A DNA stretch of 64,000 bases from Bacillus vallismortis. GTDB lineage: Bacteria; Bacillota; Bacilli; Bacillales; Bacillaceae. The stretch lies in NCBI RefSeq assembly GCF_040784915.1, contig NZ_CP160797.1, positions 3,648,137-3,712,136 on the forward strand. Reading direction: 5' to 3'. The notes under the pieces were generated by a model. The model was given only the letters and a program-made list of their open reading frames with translations, was not told the DNA's origin and ran no database searches. Shown here piece after piece: positions 19,460-28,353 of the stretch (the first letter of the stretch is position 1; the number at the start of each line of letters is the position of its first letter). A program made the position numbers and the translations under genes.

Positions 19460-19801
19460 CTATTTACGCTTGTCATAATATCTGCCGTCAATCGTGATGT
19501 TGTTATAAGGGTTTAAATACGTCGTATGCATCGCGCGTTTTCTTTTTACCTGCTGAAGCTCGCCTGCAATTGACTGCTTCAGTCTTTCCATTTCCTTCAC
19601 AATAAGCTGATCCCATGTCAGGACAAGCCTCATCTGCTTTTGTTCCTCTTCTGAAAGCGGCAGAGATATCTTCTGAATAAGTTCAGACCGTTTAGCCACA
19701 AAGTCTTCAATTTGCGCTAAAAGTTCATCGCTTTCCGGTGTATCTTGTATGTGTGACAGCATACTCTTCGTCTCAGTGTATAGTCGATCTATGTTATTCA
19801 T
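19460..19801 (-). CDS. fliT: FliT, flagellar export chaperone
   Basis: 113 aa, helical and charged, with coiled-coil character (residues ~20-85). In Bacillus FliT is the small protein after FliS and is taken to be the chaperone of the cap protein FliD. The ATG at 19801 overlaps the fliS stop by 4 bases (ATGA type), giving coupling. The direct continuation into the 128-aa gene is described separately. Confidence 0.88.
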   Translation of the reverse strand: MNNIDRLYTETKSMLSHIQDTPESDELLAQIEDFVAKRSELIQKISLPLSEEEQKQMRLVLTWDQLIVKEMERLKQSIAGELQQVKRKRAMHTTYLNPYNNITIDGRYYDKRK

Positions 19802-20199
19802 GCCATCCCGCCTGATCCGTGCCGATCCTTCCGTTCAGTTTGAATGGCTTGTTTCCATGCATCGCGAAAATCTGTTACATAGCCTTCAACCTCAGCCAGC
19901 ATGCTCGTATCACTTTTGATATTTGCCTGCACCAATCTTCGATACATATAGTCGTACATCGCACCCATGGAATTGGAAAGCTCAATGTTACGGTTCAGTG
20001 TAAAATTTAATTCCTGAATGATATTTTGCGCCTTAATCAAATTTTCATTTTTACGTTCCATATCATCATTCTCAATGGCCTGGGATGCAAGTCTTATAAA
20101 TTTCAAACAGCCATTATACAGCATAAGCGTCAGTTCACCAGGTGTAGCGGTATTCACTGAATTTTGCTGATAAGCTGTATAAGGATTTTGGATCGCCAT
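19798..20199 (-). CDS. fliS: FliS, flagellin-specific export chaperone
   Basis: 133 aa. The N-terminus (AIQNPYTAYQQNSVNTATPGELTLMLYNG in part) is the FliS signature, with four helices that wrap the C-terminal helix of flagellin (Hag) to keep it soluble for export. B. subtilis FliS also binds FliW-free Hag and so feeds the CsrA control loop. ATG at 20199 with AGGATG upstream. It lies 21 bases after fliD. Confidence 0.96.
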   Translation of the reverse strand: MAIQNPYTAYQQNSVNTATPGELTLMLYNGCLKFIRLASQAIENDDMERKNENLIKAQNIIQELNFTLNRNIELSNSMGAMYDYMYRRLVQANIKSDTSMLAEVEGYVTDFRDAWKQAIQTERKDRHGSGGMA

Positions 20200-20220
20200 G
20201 TGTCATCCTCCAAATTACTT

Positions 20221-21717
20221 TTATTGTACAAGAAGCTGTGATAAATAGGACGATTGTTCGTTCATTTTTTGAATCGCAGACTCCATTGCACTGAATTTTT
20301 TATAGTAGCGGTTTTCAACTGTATTCAATCGGTCCTGCATTTTAGTGATATCAGTGTTGATCGTGTTTAAATTTTTACCGATTGAGTAGTTATCAGTTCC
20401 CATTGTCGAGTTGCCGGCTTTTGCTTCTATGCTTTTCACTGTGCTTTTCAGTGTATCACCGATGCGTTTCATAATCCCTTTTTCACTATAAGGGCTGCTG
20501 TTCGTTCCGTTTGTGAATAAAGCGGCAACACTTTGCGGATCTTCTTGTATTTTTGCTTTCAGTTTATCTTCATTAATCTCTAAATGTCCCCGTAATTGGT
20601 AAGCGCTTGAGGTTGTGATGCCAAATTCAGTTAACTGATGATTTTTCCCATCAACTGTTACTTGAGAGTAAAAATCAGTTCTCATTTGGTTCGTACCCGT
20701 GCTGATACTGGTATCATTTCTCAGCAAACCGCTTTTCGCCTTCTCTTCCCAGAGTTCTACCTCTTTATCGGACATTGCTTCTTTTTGTTCACTTGTCAGC
20801 GGCGTATAGTCTCTGTATTTTTCTTCCTGAAGCTTTTCATTCAGGCTGTCAACCAATTCATTGTATTTATCTACAAACTCTTTAATTTGGTTATAAATTC
20901 CGTCAACATCAGTAGAAACAGATGTGGTAACAGGGCCTGTAGTTGCTGTTGTATTTTTGAGCGAGTAGGTAACGCCATTCACGGTAAAGTTGTTTGACAG
21001 CTTCTCCATTTCAAAGCCATTAATTGTGACTTTTGCATTGGTTCCTTCTTTGTAAGCAGTAAGCTTATTGTCTGCGTCTAAAGAAAAACCAAGCTGGCCG
21101 GACACAAAGTCGGCAGTAGCAGAATCCGCTGCCTGAATGCTGCCTCCTGAGCCTGTTGCTTTAGAAGAAAACGCAATCGTTTCTACATACTCGGTACCGT
21201 TCCAAATTTTATCTTTAAACGCTGATACTCCGAGATCGGAGGTGTTAATTTTAGAAATCACATTATCAATCGTCTCAGCGCTCGTCACACTAATGTTGAC
21301 GGTTTTTGCCGTTGTCTCGCCAGGCGCCACAACGTTAAACGCCAAATTATAGTCGCCTTGTGTGTATCCCGCATAATTATCGGCCTTATACGTTGCCGCC
21401 GTTGCCAAGCTTGCTACTTCAATCGTAGAAGAAGAGTTTGGCGCGGTTGAGCTTCCTGTAGCAGTTAACACAGACTCATTGGAGCTTGTCACTGTTTTGC
21501 TCTGATACGTACTTGGATATGTCAGCGTATTTTTAGACATATAATCTTGCAATTCTTTTATTTTTGAGTTTGCTTCACGATAGCTGTCACGCTGCCATTC
21601 GAGTGTCTGCTTTCTTTGCGTCAGCTTGTCAAGCGGCGCTCTTTCTGTCTGCATCAGTTTTGAGACGATATCATCTATATCCATTCCTGACGCCAAACCT
21701 GATATTCTCATAACCAT
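20221..21717 (-). CDS. fliD: FliD, flagellar filament cap (HAP2)
   Basis: 498 aa. The N-terminal [19 protein letters not shown] and C-terminal [13 protein letters not shown] are the conserved coiled-coil D0/D1 parts, which sit on the filament tip. The Ser/Thr-rich centre (residues ~80-290) forms the exposed D2/D3 domains. The cap helps flagellin monomers fold into the growing filament. The ATG at 21717 follows GAGGAG. It is in the operon with flaG (upstream), fliS and fliT (downstream). Confidence 0.97.
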   Translation of the reverse strand: MVMRISGLASGMDIDDIVSKLMQTERAPLDKLTQRKQTLEWQRDSYREANSKIKELQDYMSKNTLTYPSTYQSKTVTSSNESVLTATGSSTAPNSSSTIEVASLATAATYKADNYAGYTQGDYNLAFNVVAPGETTAKTVNISVTSAETIDNVISKINTSDLGVSAFKDKIWNGTEYVETIAFSSKATGSGGSIQAADSATADFVSGQLGFSLDADNKLTAYKEGTNAKVTINGFEMEKLSNNFTVNGVTYSLKNTTATTGPVTTSVSTDVDGIYNQIKEFVDKYNELVDSLNEKLQEEKYRDYTPLTSEQKEAMSDKEVELWEEKAKSGLLRNDTSISTGTNQMRTDFYSQVTVDGKNHQLTEFGITTSSAYQLRGHLEINEDKLKAKIQEDPQSVAALFTNGTNSSPYSEKGIMKRIGDTLKSTVKSIEAKAGNSTMGTDNYSIGKNLNTINTDITKMQDRLNTVENRYYKKFSAMESAIQKMNEQSSYLSQLLVQ

Positions 21718-21734
21718 TTCAAACCACTCCTCAT

Positions 21735-22064
21735 CTACTTTTTTTCATCTACAAATAGCCCAAGAAATTCAGTCATAGCCGCATAAAAATCAAGCCACTG
21801 TTTCGGCGGAATTTCACGAATAACTTCATTTGTAGAGTCCTCTATTACCTTTACATAGTATTCATTTAACTTTTCATGGAGCTCAAACTTCAGGTGAACT
21901 TGCGAAGGTTCCAAACACTTGTTCATTTCCCCTACCATTTCAGCGAGATGGGTATATGAAACTTGCTGAACAGGAACCTCACCCTCATGATCTTTTTGAT
22001 TATGTATTTGGGTATCATAACGATCCCAAACAGGTTGTAACGTAGTGAGCCTTTCAATGTTCAA
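21735..22064 (-). CDS. flaG: FlaG-family protein YvyC
   Basis: 109 aa with the FlaG domain in the C-terminal ~65 residues ([20 protein letters not shown], then [21 protein letters not shown]). FlaG proteins influence filament length; the exact role in Bacillus is unclear. The start is TTG at 22064, 6-8 bases after GGGGATG. It is the first gene behind the sigma-D promoter of the fliDST operon. Confidence 0.9.
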   Translation of the reverse strand: MNIERLTTLQPVWDRYDTQIHNQKDHEGEVPVQQVSYTHLAEMVGEMNKCLEPSQVHLKFELHEKLNEYYVKVIEDSTNEVIREIPPKQWLDFYAAMTEFLGLFVDEKK

Positions 22065-22096
22065 TTGATCATCCCCTATGCCCCAATCTAAAGTTT

Positions 22097-22122
22097 ATAT
22101 CGACTGAGTAGAGAGAAGATTA
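22097..22122 (-). promoter_or_regulatory. Sigma-D promoter of flaG-fliD-fliS-fliT
   Basis: TAAT-N14-GTCGATAT, close to the sigma-D consensus TAAA-N15-GCCGATAT, about 30 bases upstream of the flaG TTG. Confidence 0.75.
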
Positions 22123-22260
22123 CACATATTTTTTGGAAAAAAAATCATTCGTTTTATATTTCTTATTTAGATATACTTTCACCAAGTTAACGGAGAATCC
22201 GATTATTATATCATGAGTTAACGATATATAGCAGGGGAATCATTCGGAGTTAAACATATA

Positions 22261-22293
22261 AAAAAAGGACCCGGCAACGCCAAGGTCCTTTTT
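22261..22293 (-). terminator. hag terminator
   Basis: AAGGACC and GGTCCTT form the stem, with flanking A and T runs, directly after the hag stop; a strong intrinsic terminator suited to a highly expressed gene. Confidence 0.88.
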
Positions 22294-22297
22294 AAAA

Positions 22298-23137
22298 TTA
22301 ACGTAACAATTGAAGTACGTTTTGCGGCTGTTGGTTCGCTTGAGCAAGCATCGCTTGAGAAGCTTGAGAAAGAATGTTGTTCTTTGTGAACTCGCTCATC
22401 TCTTTCGCCATGTCAACGTCACGGATACGAGACTCAGCAGCAGTTAAGTTTTCAGAAGAAGCACCAAGGTTATTGATTGTGTGCTCTAGACGGTTTTGTA
22501 CCGCACCAAGTTTACCACGCTCAGAAGATACTTTGTTAATGGCAGAATCAACTTTGTCTAAAAGTGCATCTGTGTTAGCTGCTGTAGCTGTTGTAACAAC
22601 GTAATCTGCTTTTAACATATCAAGGCCTGTAGCAGCAGTACTCATATCACCAATGTTAACTGTTAGTTGTTGAGTTTTGTTGGCACCAATTTGGAAAGTG
22701 AATCCCGCTGTTTCAGTTCCATCAAGAAGTTTTTTACCGTTAAACGCTGTACGTTGAGAAATTCCATCTACCTCATCAAGAAGGTTGTTAATTTCATCTT
22801 GAATTGCTACAAGGTCTGTCGTTGCGTCTTGAGTACCAGTGTTACCCGCTTGAACAGTTAACTCACGAACACGTTGAAGGATTGAGTGAGTTTCAGTCAA
22901 TGCACCCTCAGCTGTTTGGATAAGAGAGATTCCGTCTTGAGAGTTTTTAGAAGCCATTTCTAAACCTCTGATTTGCCCTCTCATTTTTTCAGAAATCGCA
23001 AGACCTGCTGCGTCATCTCCCGCACGGTTAATACGAAGACCTGAAGAAAGCTTTTCCATGTTCTTTTGGCTCGCACTGTTGTTTGAAGACAAACGGTTCA
23101 GTGTGTTAAGCGCTGCGATATTGTGGTTAATTCTCAT
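22298..23137 (-). CDS. hag: Flagellin Hag (short-variable-region form)
   Basis: 279 aa starting MRINHNIAALNTLNRLSS at the ATG 23137, 8 bases after GGGAGGAA. The conserved D0/D1 ends are intact (N-terminal residues 1-~165; C-terminal from ~205, ending QQPQNVLQLLR). The central surface-exposed part (~166-205, TETAGFTFQIGANKTQQL region onward) is shorter and different in sequence from strain 168 flagellin, which has 304 residues. Flagellin centres vary widely between strains under immune or phage selection. Expression is sigma-D driven and translation is held back by CsrA. Confidence 0.97.
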   Translation of the reverse strand: MRINHNIAALNTLNRLSSNNSASQKNMEKLSSGLRINRAGDDAAGLAISEKMRGQIRGLEMASKNSQDGISLIQTAEGALTETHSILQRVRELTVQAGNTGTQDATTDLVAIQDEINNLLDEVDGISQRTAFNGKKLLDGTETAGFTFQIGANKTQQLTVNIGDMSTAATGLDMLKADYVVTTATAANTDALLDKVDSAINKVSSERGKLGAVQNRLEHTINNLGASSENLTAAESRIRDVDMAKEMSEFTKNNILSQASQAMLAQANQQPQNVLQLLR

Positions 23138-23143
23138 TGTTTT

Positions 23144-23181
23144 GTTCCTCCCTGAATATGTTTTTGGCACGTCCTTGTGCC
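23144..23181 (-). promoter_or_regulatory. CsrA-binding leader of hag (two GGA sites)
   Basis: The transcript holds a GGCAC-AAGGAC-GTGCC hairpin (23181-23166) with GGA in a six-base loop, the ideal CsrA target. A second GGA-rich site (CAGGGAGGA) overlaps the hag ribosome-binding site 15 bases further on. The known CsrA-FliW control of hag uses exactly two such sites. Confidence 0.85.
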
Positions 23182-23198
23182 TCACTTTTTTTATAGCT

Positions 23199-23221
23199 GG
23201 AGGAGTCTTTACGCCTCCTCC
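23199..23221 (-). promoter_or_regulatory. 5'-end hairpin of the hag transcript
   Basis: GGAGGAG and CTCCTCC form a perfect 7-base stem with a 9-base loop, starting about 15 bases after the sigma-D -10 box. It therefore sits at the very 5' end of the hag mRNA and could protect it from 5' decay (inference). Confidence 0.6.
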
Positions 23222-23235
23222 CGGCTACATCATTA

Positions 23236-23262
23236 ATATCGGATTGTCTCTGATTTTGTTAA
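23236..23262 (-). promoter_or_regulatory. Sigma-D promoter of hag
   Basis: TTAA-N15-TCCGATAT, matching the sigma-D pattern TAAA-N15-GCCGATAT, about 100 bases upstream of the hag ATG. Confidence 0.85.
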
Positions 23263-23281
23263 TAGAAAAACAAAAAAATCC

Positions 23282-23506
23282 TCACTTTTTTTGTGAGGAT
23301 AATGCGGAGATCACATCGCTGGATAACGCTGCCGCACGGTTGTTTTCTTCCTGAATGATCAAGTATATTTCTTTTCGGTGAATATCAATATGCTTTGGGG
23401 CGTCAATTCCCAGTTTCACTTGATCACCTTCAACCGAAATGACTTTCACTTCAATATCAGCACCTATTTGAATCGCTTCGTTTATTTTCCGCGATAAAAC
23501 TAGCAT
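23282..23506 (-). CDS. csrA: CsrA, RNA-binding translational repressor
   Basis: 74 aa with the CsrA fold ([20 protein letters not shown]...; [16 protein letters not shown]). The dimer binds GGA motifs in the hag leader and blocks ribosome access; FliW binds CsrA to relieve this. The start at 23506 overlaps the end of fliW by 7 bases, so antagonist and repressor are made together. hag lies just downstream with its own promoter. Confidence 0.97.
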   Translation of the reverse strand: MLVLSRKINEAIQIGADIEVKVISVEGDQVKLGIDAPKHIDIHRKEIYLIIQEENNRAAALSSDVISALSSQKK

Positions 23507-23931
23507 GATTCTCCTCCAATCGGATGCTTTGTCGTATATGAGGAGTCGTGTAAAACGACTTGCTTTGCCTTCATGTTCTTGCGATTCACAATAATGGGAG
23601 CCAATAAATTGGCAGTCGATTTTTCGAACGGCTCCGCCATGGTCAATATGGTCATGACTTCCACATCTTCAATATTATCGATATCCAAAAGTTCAGCTGT
23701 TGATTCATCAAGGTCAAATTCATAATTCTTAAAAAAGATGAACGGACTGACAACAATGAACGCAAGATTTTCTGTAGTGACGGACTGCAGCGCCACGAAT
23801 GGAGAATCCTCTGAAAGCGGAAGAATGACGAACTGTTTTTCTTCTAAAAAGCCTGGAATCCCGTTATCAAAAAGAATAATTTGTTCTTCTTTTACGTTCA
23901 TTTGGCCATGGTACTTCGTATGAATGATCAT
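23500..23931 (-). CDS. fliW: FliW, CsrA antagonist and flagellar assembly factor
   Basis: 143 aa of the FliW family ([26 protein letters not shown] core, [12 protein letters not shown]). FliW binds either Hag or CsrA. When Hag is exported, freed FliW captures CsrA, and hag translation rises, giving homeostatic control of flagellin. The ATG lies at 23931. The gene overlaps csrA. Confidence 0.96.
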   Translation of the reverse strand: MIIHTKYHGQMNVKEEQIILFDNGIPGFLEEKQFVILPLSEDSPFVALQSVTTENLAFIVVSPFIFFKNYEFDLDESTAELLDIDNIEDVEVMTILTMAEPFEKSTANLLAPIIVNRKNMKAKQVVLHDSSYTTKHPIGGESC

Positions 23932-23951
23932 TGTTCACGATCCTTTTCTGT

Positions 23952-24527
23952 TTACTTTTCGGATGATTCTTTCGGGTATTCTACATCTATTTTTAAATCA
24001 GGATATTGCAGCATGTCAACCTTAACGTTCCCCGGCGTATATTGAACAATTGGCTTATTCGGTTCAGCCTGAATGACAGGCTTTTGCGGCGTAATCTGAA
24101 TATCAAGCTCTGACGGGGTGTATTGTATTTTCACTCTTGAAAGAGACGGAGCATAATGTTCACCTAATTGAATTTGTTGCATTTCAGAGTTCCTCTTTGC
24201 TTGTGAAGCAATTGGATTCCCTTTATTTTCAATCCTCATAAGCTCGTCTCCTTCTTCTACAGTTCGGGCTATCCCCTCCATTACATCCTCATGCCCTTGT
24301 TGGGCGGCTTCTTCAATTCTCTTGAAAACATGTTTTCTGTCTAATTCTTCCCATGCTTGCGTTTGGTCAATCGTGAGTTTTCCGTTAATTACCGATATTT
24401 CCATTTCCGCGCTTGGCTGTTCAATTTCGAGATCGGCTTGCGGCTGCTCCATTTTTAGGGTGGCGGGCGTCGTCGTTAAACCGATTTTCCCTTGAACACT
24501 GTGCATAGTCAATCTGGGAATTTGCAT
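23952..24527 (-). CDS. yviE: YviE, DUF6470-type protein of the flagellar operon
   Basis: 191 aa from the ATG at 24527, which follows AGGAGG. Rich in beta-prone repeats built on short I-x-Q/E patterns (EQPQADLEIEQPSAEMEI; QITPQKPVIQAEPNKPIVQY). No signal peptide or catalytic motif is visible. Function is unknown; it is always found between flgL and fliW in Bacillus, which suggests a role in late flagellar assembly. Confidence 0.85.
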   Translation of the reverse strand: MQIPRLTMHSVQGKIGLTTTPATLKMEQPQADLEIEQPSAEMEISVINGKLTIDQTQAWEELDRKHVFKRIEEAAQQGHEDVMEGIARTVEEGDELMRIENKGNPIASQAKRNSEMQQIQLGEHYAPSLSRVKIQYTPSELDIQITPQKPVIQAEPNKPIVQYTPGNVKVDMLQYPDLKIDVEYPKESSEK

Positions 24528-24573
24528 CACTCTACCTCCTAAACTATAAAAAAAGCGAACTCCTGAGAGCCGC

Positions 24574-25470
24574 TTACTTTAAAAAGTCAATCAATGTAGG
24601 CTGAACAATTTGCGCATTTACAGCAAGAGTAGCCCTATGCACGCTTTGCTGCGCAATAAATTCTGTTATTACTTTTTCCAGTTCTACATCTTCATTGTCA
24701 GACAACACTTTTGTAGATGTTTCTTCTTGAGCTGAAAGCCTAGTATTAATCAGTTCAAGACGATTATATCTTGCACCGAGATCAGAACGTTCAGCGCTCA
24801 TGCCGTTAGAAAATTGATCAATATCCTCTAAAAGATTGTCCATGCCATCGAGTGAGTCGGAACTAAGTGCTTGCTCAAATGAGTCAAGCATTTCAAATAC
24901 ATTTTGTCCGCTTTCAGACGTACCCCCAAAGGCTGACTTTGGATCTGAATTCACTTTTAAGTTCATATTATTTGATATATTGACCACAACATCAGCAGTA
25001 TCGGAAATGGTATAAGTTCCGTCTCCGTTATCAGTAACCGGAGGCGTGTCTGAATTCGTTCCATTAAAGATATATCTGCCGTTCACTTGTGTATTCGCAA
25101 TTTTTAAAAGCTGATCCTTTAACTGCTTTACTTCTACGCCAATCGCTTGCCGCTCATCTTCACCATTTGTATCATTTTCAGCCTTAATAGCTAAATCTTT
25201 GACTTTCGCTAAAATGTCAATTCCTTCAGTAATGTTTGTTTCTGTATTTTCAAGCCAGGTAAAAGCTTGAGAAGCATTACTTTGATATTGCTGAACCTGA
25301 GATAATTGCGTATGGTATTTTAAGCTTTTCATAGCTACGACAGGATCGTCGGACGCCTTTGAGATTTTTTTCCCTGAAGAAATCTGTGATTGAAGATTAT
25401 CCAGCTTCGAGTAGCTTGAACCGATATATCTCAATGAGTTTTGCTGAATCATGCCTTGTGTTACTCTCAT
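24574..25470 (-). CDS. flgL: FlgL, hook-filament junction protein HAP3
   Basis: 298 aa with flagellin-like ends: N-terminal [16 protein letters not shown]...[14 protein letters not shown] and C-terminal [21 protein letters not shown]. It forms the 11-subunit ring joining the FlgK ring to the filament. ATG at 25470, ten bases after flgK. Confidence 0.97.
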   Translation of the reverse strand: MRVTQGMIQQNSLRYIGSSYSKLDNLQSQISSGKKISKASDDPVVAMKSLKYHTQLSQVQQYQSNASQAFTWLENTETNITEGIDILAKVKDLAIKAENDTNGEDERQAIGVEVKQLKDQLLKIANTQVNGRYIFNGTNSDTPPVTDNGDGTYTISDTADVVVNISNNMNLKVNSDPKSAFGGTSESGQNVFEMLDSFEQALSSDSLDGMDNLLEDIDQFSNGMSAERSDLGARYNRLELINTRLSAQEETSTKVLSDNEDVELEKVITEFIAQQSVHRATLAVNAQIVQPTLIDFLK

Positions 25471-25479
25471 TTGATCTAC

Positions 25480-27003
25480 CTACCTTCCTCCGACACCCAT
25501 GCCATTGATCACTTTATCGAGTATTTCGTCTTGTAAAGTCACCATTCTCGCAGCAGCATTGTATGCGTGTTGGAATTGAATCATATTCGTCATTTCTTCG
25601 TCTAAAGAAACTGCGCTCATTTGCTGACGGTTGATGTCGGCGTCATTAAGCTGTGTTTCAGTATTAGACGCGAGCCGATTCGCTTCTTGTGCATTAATTC
25701 CAAGCTCGCCAATCAGTCCTGCATAGTAATCTAGCACACTTGTATTTTTTCCATTAATGGTGATATCGCCGGTTAAAACATTCGCTAGCTTTGTTGCATT
25801 TGCATTATCATTGGCTGCGCCAGTCAGTGAGAAAGCAATGTTCGCGCCTTTTGAATCTAAGATGCTGTCAGCAATTTTAATCTTGCCTGCTGCTCCTTTT
25901 GCCGGCTCCGTTTCACCGCCGGTAAAATCAAAAAAGTCCCCGCCTTGCTCGCCGCTTTTGGTCAAACCATTTCTATGCACTTCATTGAAAGCTTTTGCGA
26001 ATTCAAGCACCATATCATCAAGGTCAGAAAGCATATCAGGGTATGCGCCCTTTTCTTCGCCGCCTGCTGTTACATATCCGTAAGACTCTATAAATCCTAA
26101 AAGGGATCCCTTACTGCTGAATGACTCAGCCTGTACAGCAGCGCCTCCGATTGAAATACTTGATACTAAACCCGTTTCATTATCATAATTGGCTGCAAGT
26201 TCTGAAACCTCATAATTTTTACCGTCCAAAACAGTTCCCAGCGACTGTTTATTTTTATCGAGGATATCAATTGATACAGTTCCTTCAGCAGAAGCAAGTG
26301 CATTCCCGCCTGATTTGTTATAGCTGAGTTTGATATCAACCATTGAGGATAATTTATCGATCAGCAAATCCCGCTGGTCATATAAACCATTCGGAAGAAG
26401 CCCGACCGGCTCTACTTGCGCAATTTGCTTATTTAAACTGTTTAATTGAGAAAGCAGAGAATTGACATCTAATACAGTAGTATCTAGCTCCGCTTTTAAG
26501 TTTGATTGAACATTTGTTAGTGATTCAGAAAGATAATTAAACGTTTCTGCTAAAGCTTTTCCTTTTTCAGCAACAACAGAACGCGCGCTGTCTTCGTTTG
26601 TATTGTTTGATAACTCCTGAAGGGAATTCCAAAACGAATTGAGCACACTGTTTAAGCCGCTTTCATCCGTCTCATTTAAGATGCCTTCCATTTGGGACAA
26701 AGCTTTGGCTTTGGTGTCGTAGTAACCCGCACTGTTGTTTTGAAGACGGTATTGGTAGTCAAGAAAGATATCTCTTATTCTCTCAACTGACTTGCCTTGA
26801 ACACCCGTTCCCATTTGTCCCGCGGTTTTTTCTGCGTTTTTTGATACAGCAGGAAAATAGTCAGTTGCTTCCAATGAGACCCGCTGTCTTGTATAACCGT
26901 CTGTATTGGCATTTGCCACGTTATTTGCGGTAGTGCTTAACGCTGCCTGCTGAGCGCTTAACGCCCGCCTTGCAGTTTCAAGCCCCATAAAGGTAGATGT
27001 CAT
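25480..27003 (-). CDS. flgK: FlgK, hook-filament junction protein HAP1
   Basis: 507 aa. The N-terminal SAQQAALSTTANNVANANTDGYTRQ is the rod/hook-family signature, and the C-terminal MSAVSLDEEMTNMIQFQHAYNAAARMVTLQDEILD closes the coiled-coil domain. It forms the first junction ring at the hook tip. ATG at 27003; a short gap follows flgN, its probable chaperone gene. Confidence 0.97.
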   Translation of the reverse strand: MTSTFMGLETARRALSAQQAALSTTANNVANANTDGYTRQRVSLEATDYFPAVSKNAEKTAGQMGTGVQGKSVERIRDIFLDYQYRLQNNSAGYYDTKAKALSQMEGILNETDESGLNSVLNSFWNSLQELSNNTNEDSARSVVAEKGKALAETFNYLSESLTNVQSNLKAELDTTVLDVNSLLSQLNSLNKQIAQVEPVGLLPNGLYDQRDLLIDKLSSMVDIKLSYNKSGGNALASAEGTVSIDILDKNKQSLGTVLDGKNYEVSELAANYDNETGLVSSISIGGAAVQAESFSSKGSLLGFIESYGYVTAGGEEKGAYPDMLSDLDDMVLEFAKAFNEVHRNGLTKSGEQGGDFFDFTGGETEPAKGAAGKIKIADSILDSKGANIAFSLTGAANDNANATKLANVLTGDITINGKNTSVLDYYAGLIGELGINAQEANRLASNTETQLNDADINRQQMSAVSLDEEMTNMIQFQHAYNAAARMVTLQDEILDKVINGMGVGGR

Positions 27004-27021
27004 ATTCTGAATTCCTTTCTG

Positions 27022-27504
27022 CTAAGCTTTTGAATCAAATAGTTTCATTCGGCTGCTCTTCGGGAGCTCAGCTTTAATTGATTTGCTGTAATTGAAGTTA
27101 TTTTCCTTAGGAACCAGCATATCGTACGAAATTGAAATGAATTGCAGCGCGTCTCTCGTCAGCTGCCTATTCATCTCATTCACTTCCTTCAGACGTCCGA
27201 TAGCGTTAGAAAGAGACTCATATAGTTGTTCCAGCGCTTCCTTTTCACTGCCTGAAGTTTTGGCGATACATGCGGAAATGGTGTTGTTTTCACTGTATCC
27301 GAGAAAGGCGGAAGTTGCTTTGATCCGGTCATCTTCTGTCTGTCCGATTGCTTGTATATATTTTTGCTCTTTTGTCAAAATGTTAGAAAGCTCTTTTGTT
27401 TTGCCGGCCTTGAGCGCTTCCGTCTTTTCCTGAGACAGCGTGAGCAGGTGCTCATGCAGAACGCAAAGTCGCTTCAATTGGTCAATAATTGGCTTTGCTG
27501 ACAT
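27022..27504 (-). CDS. flgN: FlgN-family export chaperone (YvyG)
   Basis: 160 aa, helical, with heptad-like repeats in residues 1-~110 and the family pattern LLTLSQEKTEALKAG. FlgN chaperones keep FlgK and FlgL export-competent. It lies immediately between flgM and flgK. ATG at 27504. Confidence 0.93.
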   Translation of the reverse strand: MSAKPIIDQLKRLCVLHEHLLTLSQEKTEALKAGKTKELSNILTKEQKYIQAIGQTEDDRIKATSAFLGYSENNTISACIAKTSGSEKEALEQLYESLSNAIGRLKEVNEMNRQLTRDALQFISISYDMLVPKENNFNYSKSIKAELPKSSRMKLFDSKA

Positions 27505-27518
27505 GGGCTTTCTCCTTT

Positions 27519-27785
27519 TTATTGCTTTTTATAAAAATTAACAATATTTTTCGCTATATGATTTGCGTCCACTTTGTATGACCCGTTTTCAATTTGCGCT
27601 TTAAGCTGCGCAATTTTTTCCTGGCGTGAACCAGTGACTGCATCAGATGCATTTTGCATTTCTTTAGCCTGTGATGAAATTTCAATTTTATCTTTAGGCT
27701 GTGCAGCAGTTTTTTGCACCGCTTGCTTTTCATAATTTTTTTGGTATGGATTAACGGATTGTGTTCCAAATTGATTGATTTTCAT
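27519..27785 (-). CDS. flgM: FlgM, anti-sigma-D factor
   Basis: 88 aa: a polar, mostly disordered N-terminus and a helical C-terminus ([30 protein letters not shown]), the region that binds sigma-D. It blocks late flagellar transcription until the hook-basal body is complete. ATG at 27785 ([17 protein letters not shown]). Its own sigma-D promoter lies directly upstream, giving negative feedback; read-through from comF/yvyF adds a second source. Confidence 0.96.
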   Translation of the reverse strand: MKINQFGTQSVNPYQKNYEKQAVQKTAAQPKDKIEISSQAKEMQNASDAVTGSRQEKIAQLKAQIENGSYKVDANHIAKNIVNFYKKQ

Positions 27786-27832
27786 AGGATTCCTCTCGCT
27801 TTCCGTTGCAGTCTTTAAACAATCTAACCCTT

Positions 27833-27859
27833 TTATCGACTGCGGTTTCAGTTAGTTTA
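27833..27859 (-). promoter_or_regulatory. Sigma-D promoter of flgM operon
   Basis: TAAA-N15-GTCGATAA, a strong sigma-D match, about 48 bases upstream of the flgM ATG. The -35 overlaps the last bases of the gap after yvyF. Confidence 0.85.
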
Positions 27860-27864
27860 GGGAA

Positions 27865-28284
27865 TCAGCTGTTTTTGGTATTATAGGCATAGTACGTGTC
27901 TTTTTTACTATTTTCCCTCTCGGTTTTCAAGGTATCCTCATGGTCCAAATGATCCATTTGAGCCTTTATATCTGACTGACAAGCCTTGCAGAATTTGCCT
28001 TCCCGAATCGATGTCCCGCACCTCTCACATGGGTATGCCAAATTAGGAAGATGAGTGATTTGAATCCGTTTCTGACTGATGAATTTTAATATCAGCTCTT
28101 CTTCTACACCTGTTTCCTCTGTTATGTGGTTCAAAGTTGATTGCCGGTTTTCCTGTTTCCTTAAAAACTTATATACAATCTCAAATGATTTTTCTTCTTC
28201 CTTAATACACGCCTGACATATGGTTTGCAGCTTTGTTTTTAAAAATAAAGCATTGCATTTCGGACAATTAGCCAGTTCTCCCAT
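27865..28284 (-). CDS. yvyF: YvyF, zinc-ribbon protein of the flgM operon
   Basis: 139 aa with cysteine pairs CPKC...CQAC near the N-terminus and CERC...CKAC near residues 90-105, which look like two zinc ribbons, around a helical winged-helix-like centre. It is related to flagellar operon proteins of the TIGR03826 type (regulator-like). Function unproven. It lies between comFC and flgM, linking the competence operon to the late flagellar operon. Confidence 0.87.
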   Translation of the reverse strand: MGELANCPKCNALFLKTKLQTICQACIKEEEKSFEIVYKFLRKQENRQSTLNHITEETGVEEELILKFISQKRIQITHLPNLAYPCERCGTSIREGKFCKACQSDIKAQMDHLDHEDTLKTERENSKKDTYYAYNTKNS

Positions 28285-28353
28285 CTTTTTTCTCCTTCTC
28301 GATAATATATCTGTTAATTTCTAGTGATTATATCGGCATAAAAACAGAATCAT

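Noticed and set aside
23138..23185. Extension of hag by 16 residues (MRHKDVPKTYSGRNKT)
   Set aside because: Flagellin begins MRINHN; the extension is the CsrA-binding leader and contains the real ribosome site.
22374..26083. Medium-length frames on the + strand across flagellar genes
   Set aside because: All are antisense shadows of hag, fliD, flgK and flgL with no ribosome sites or family motifs.
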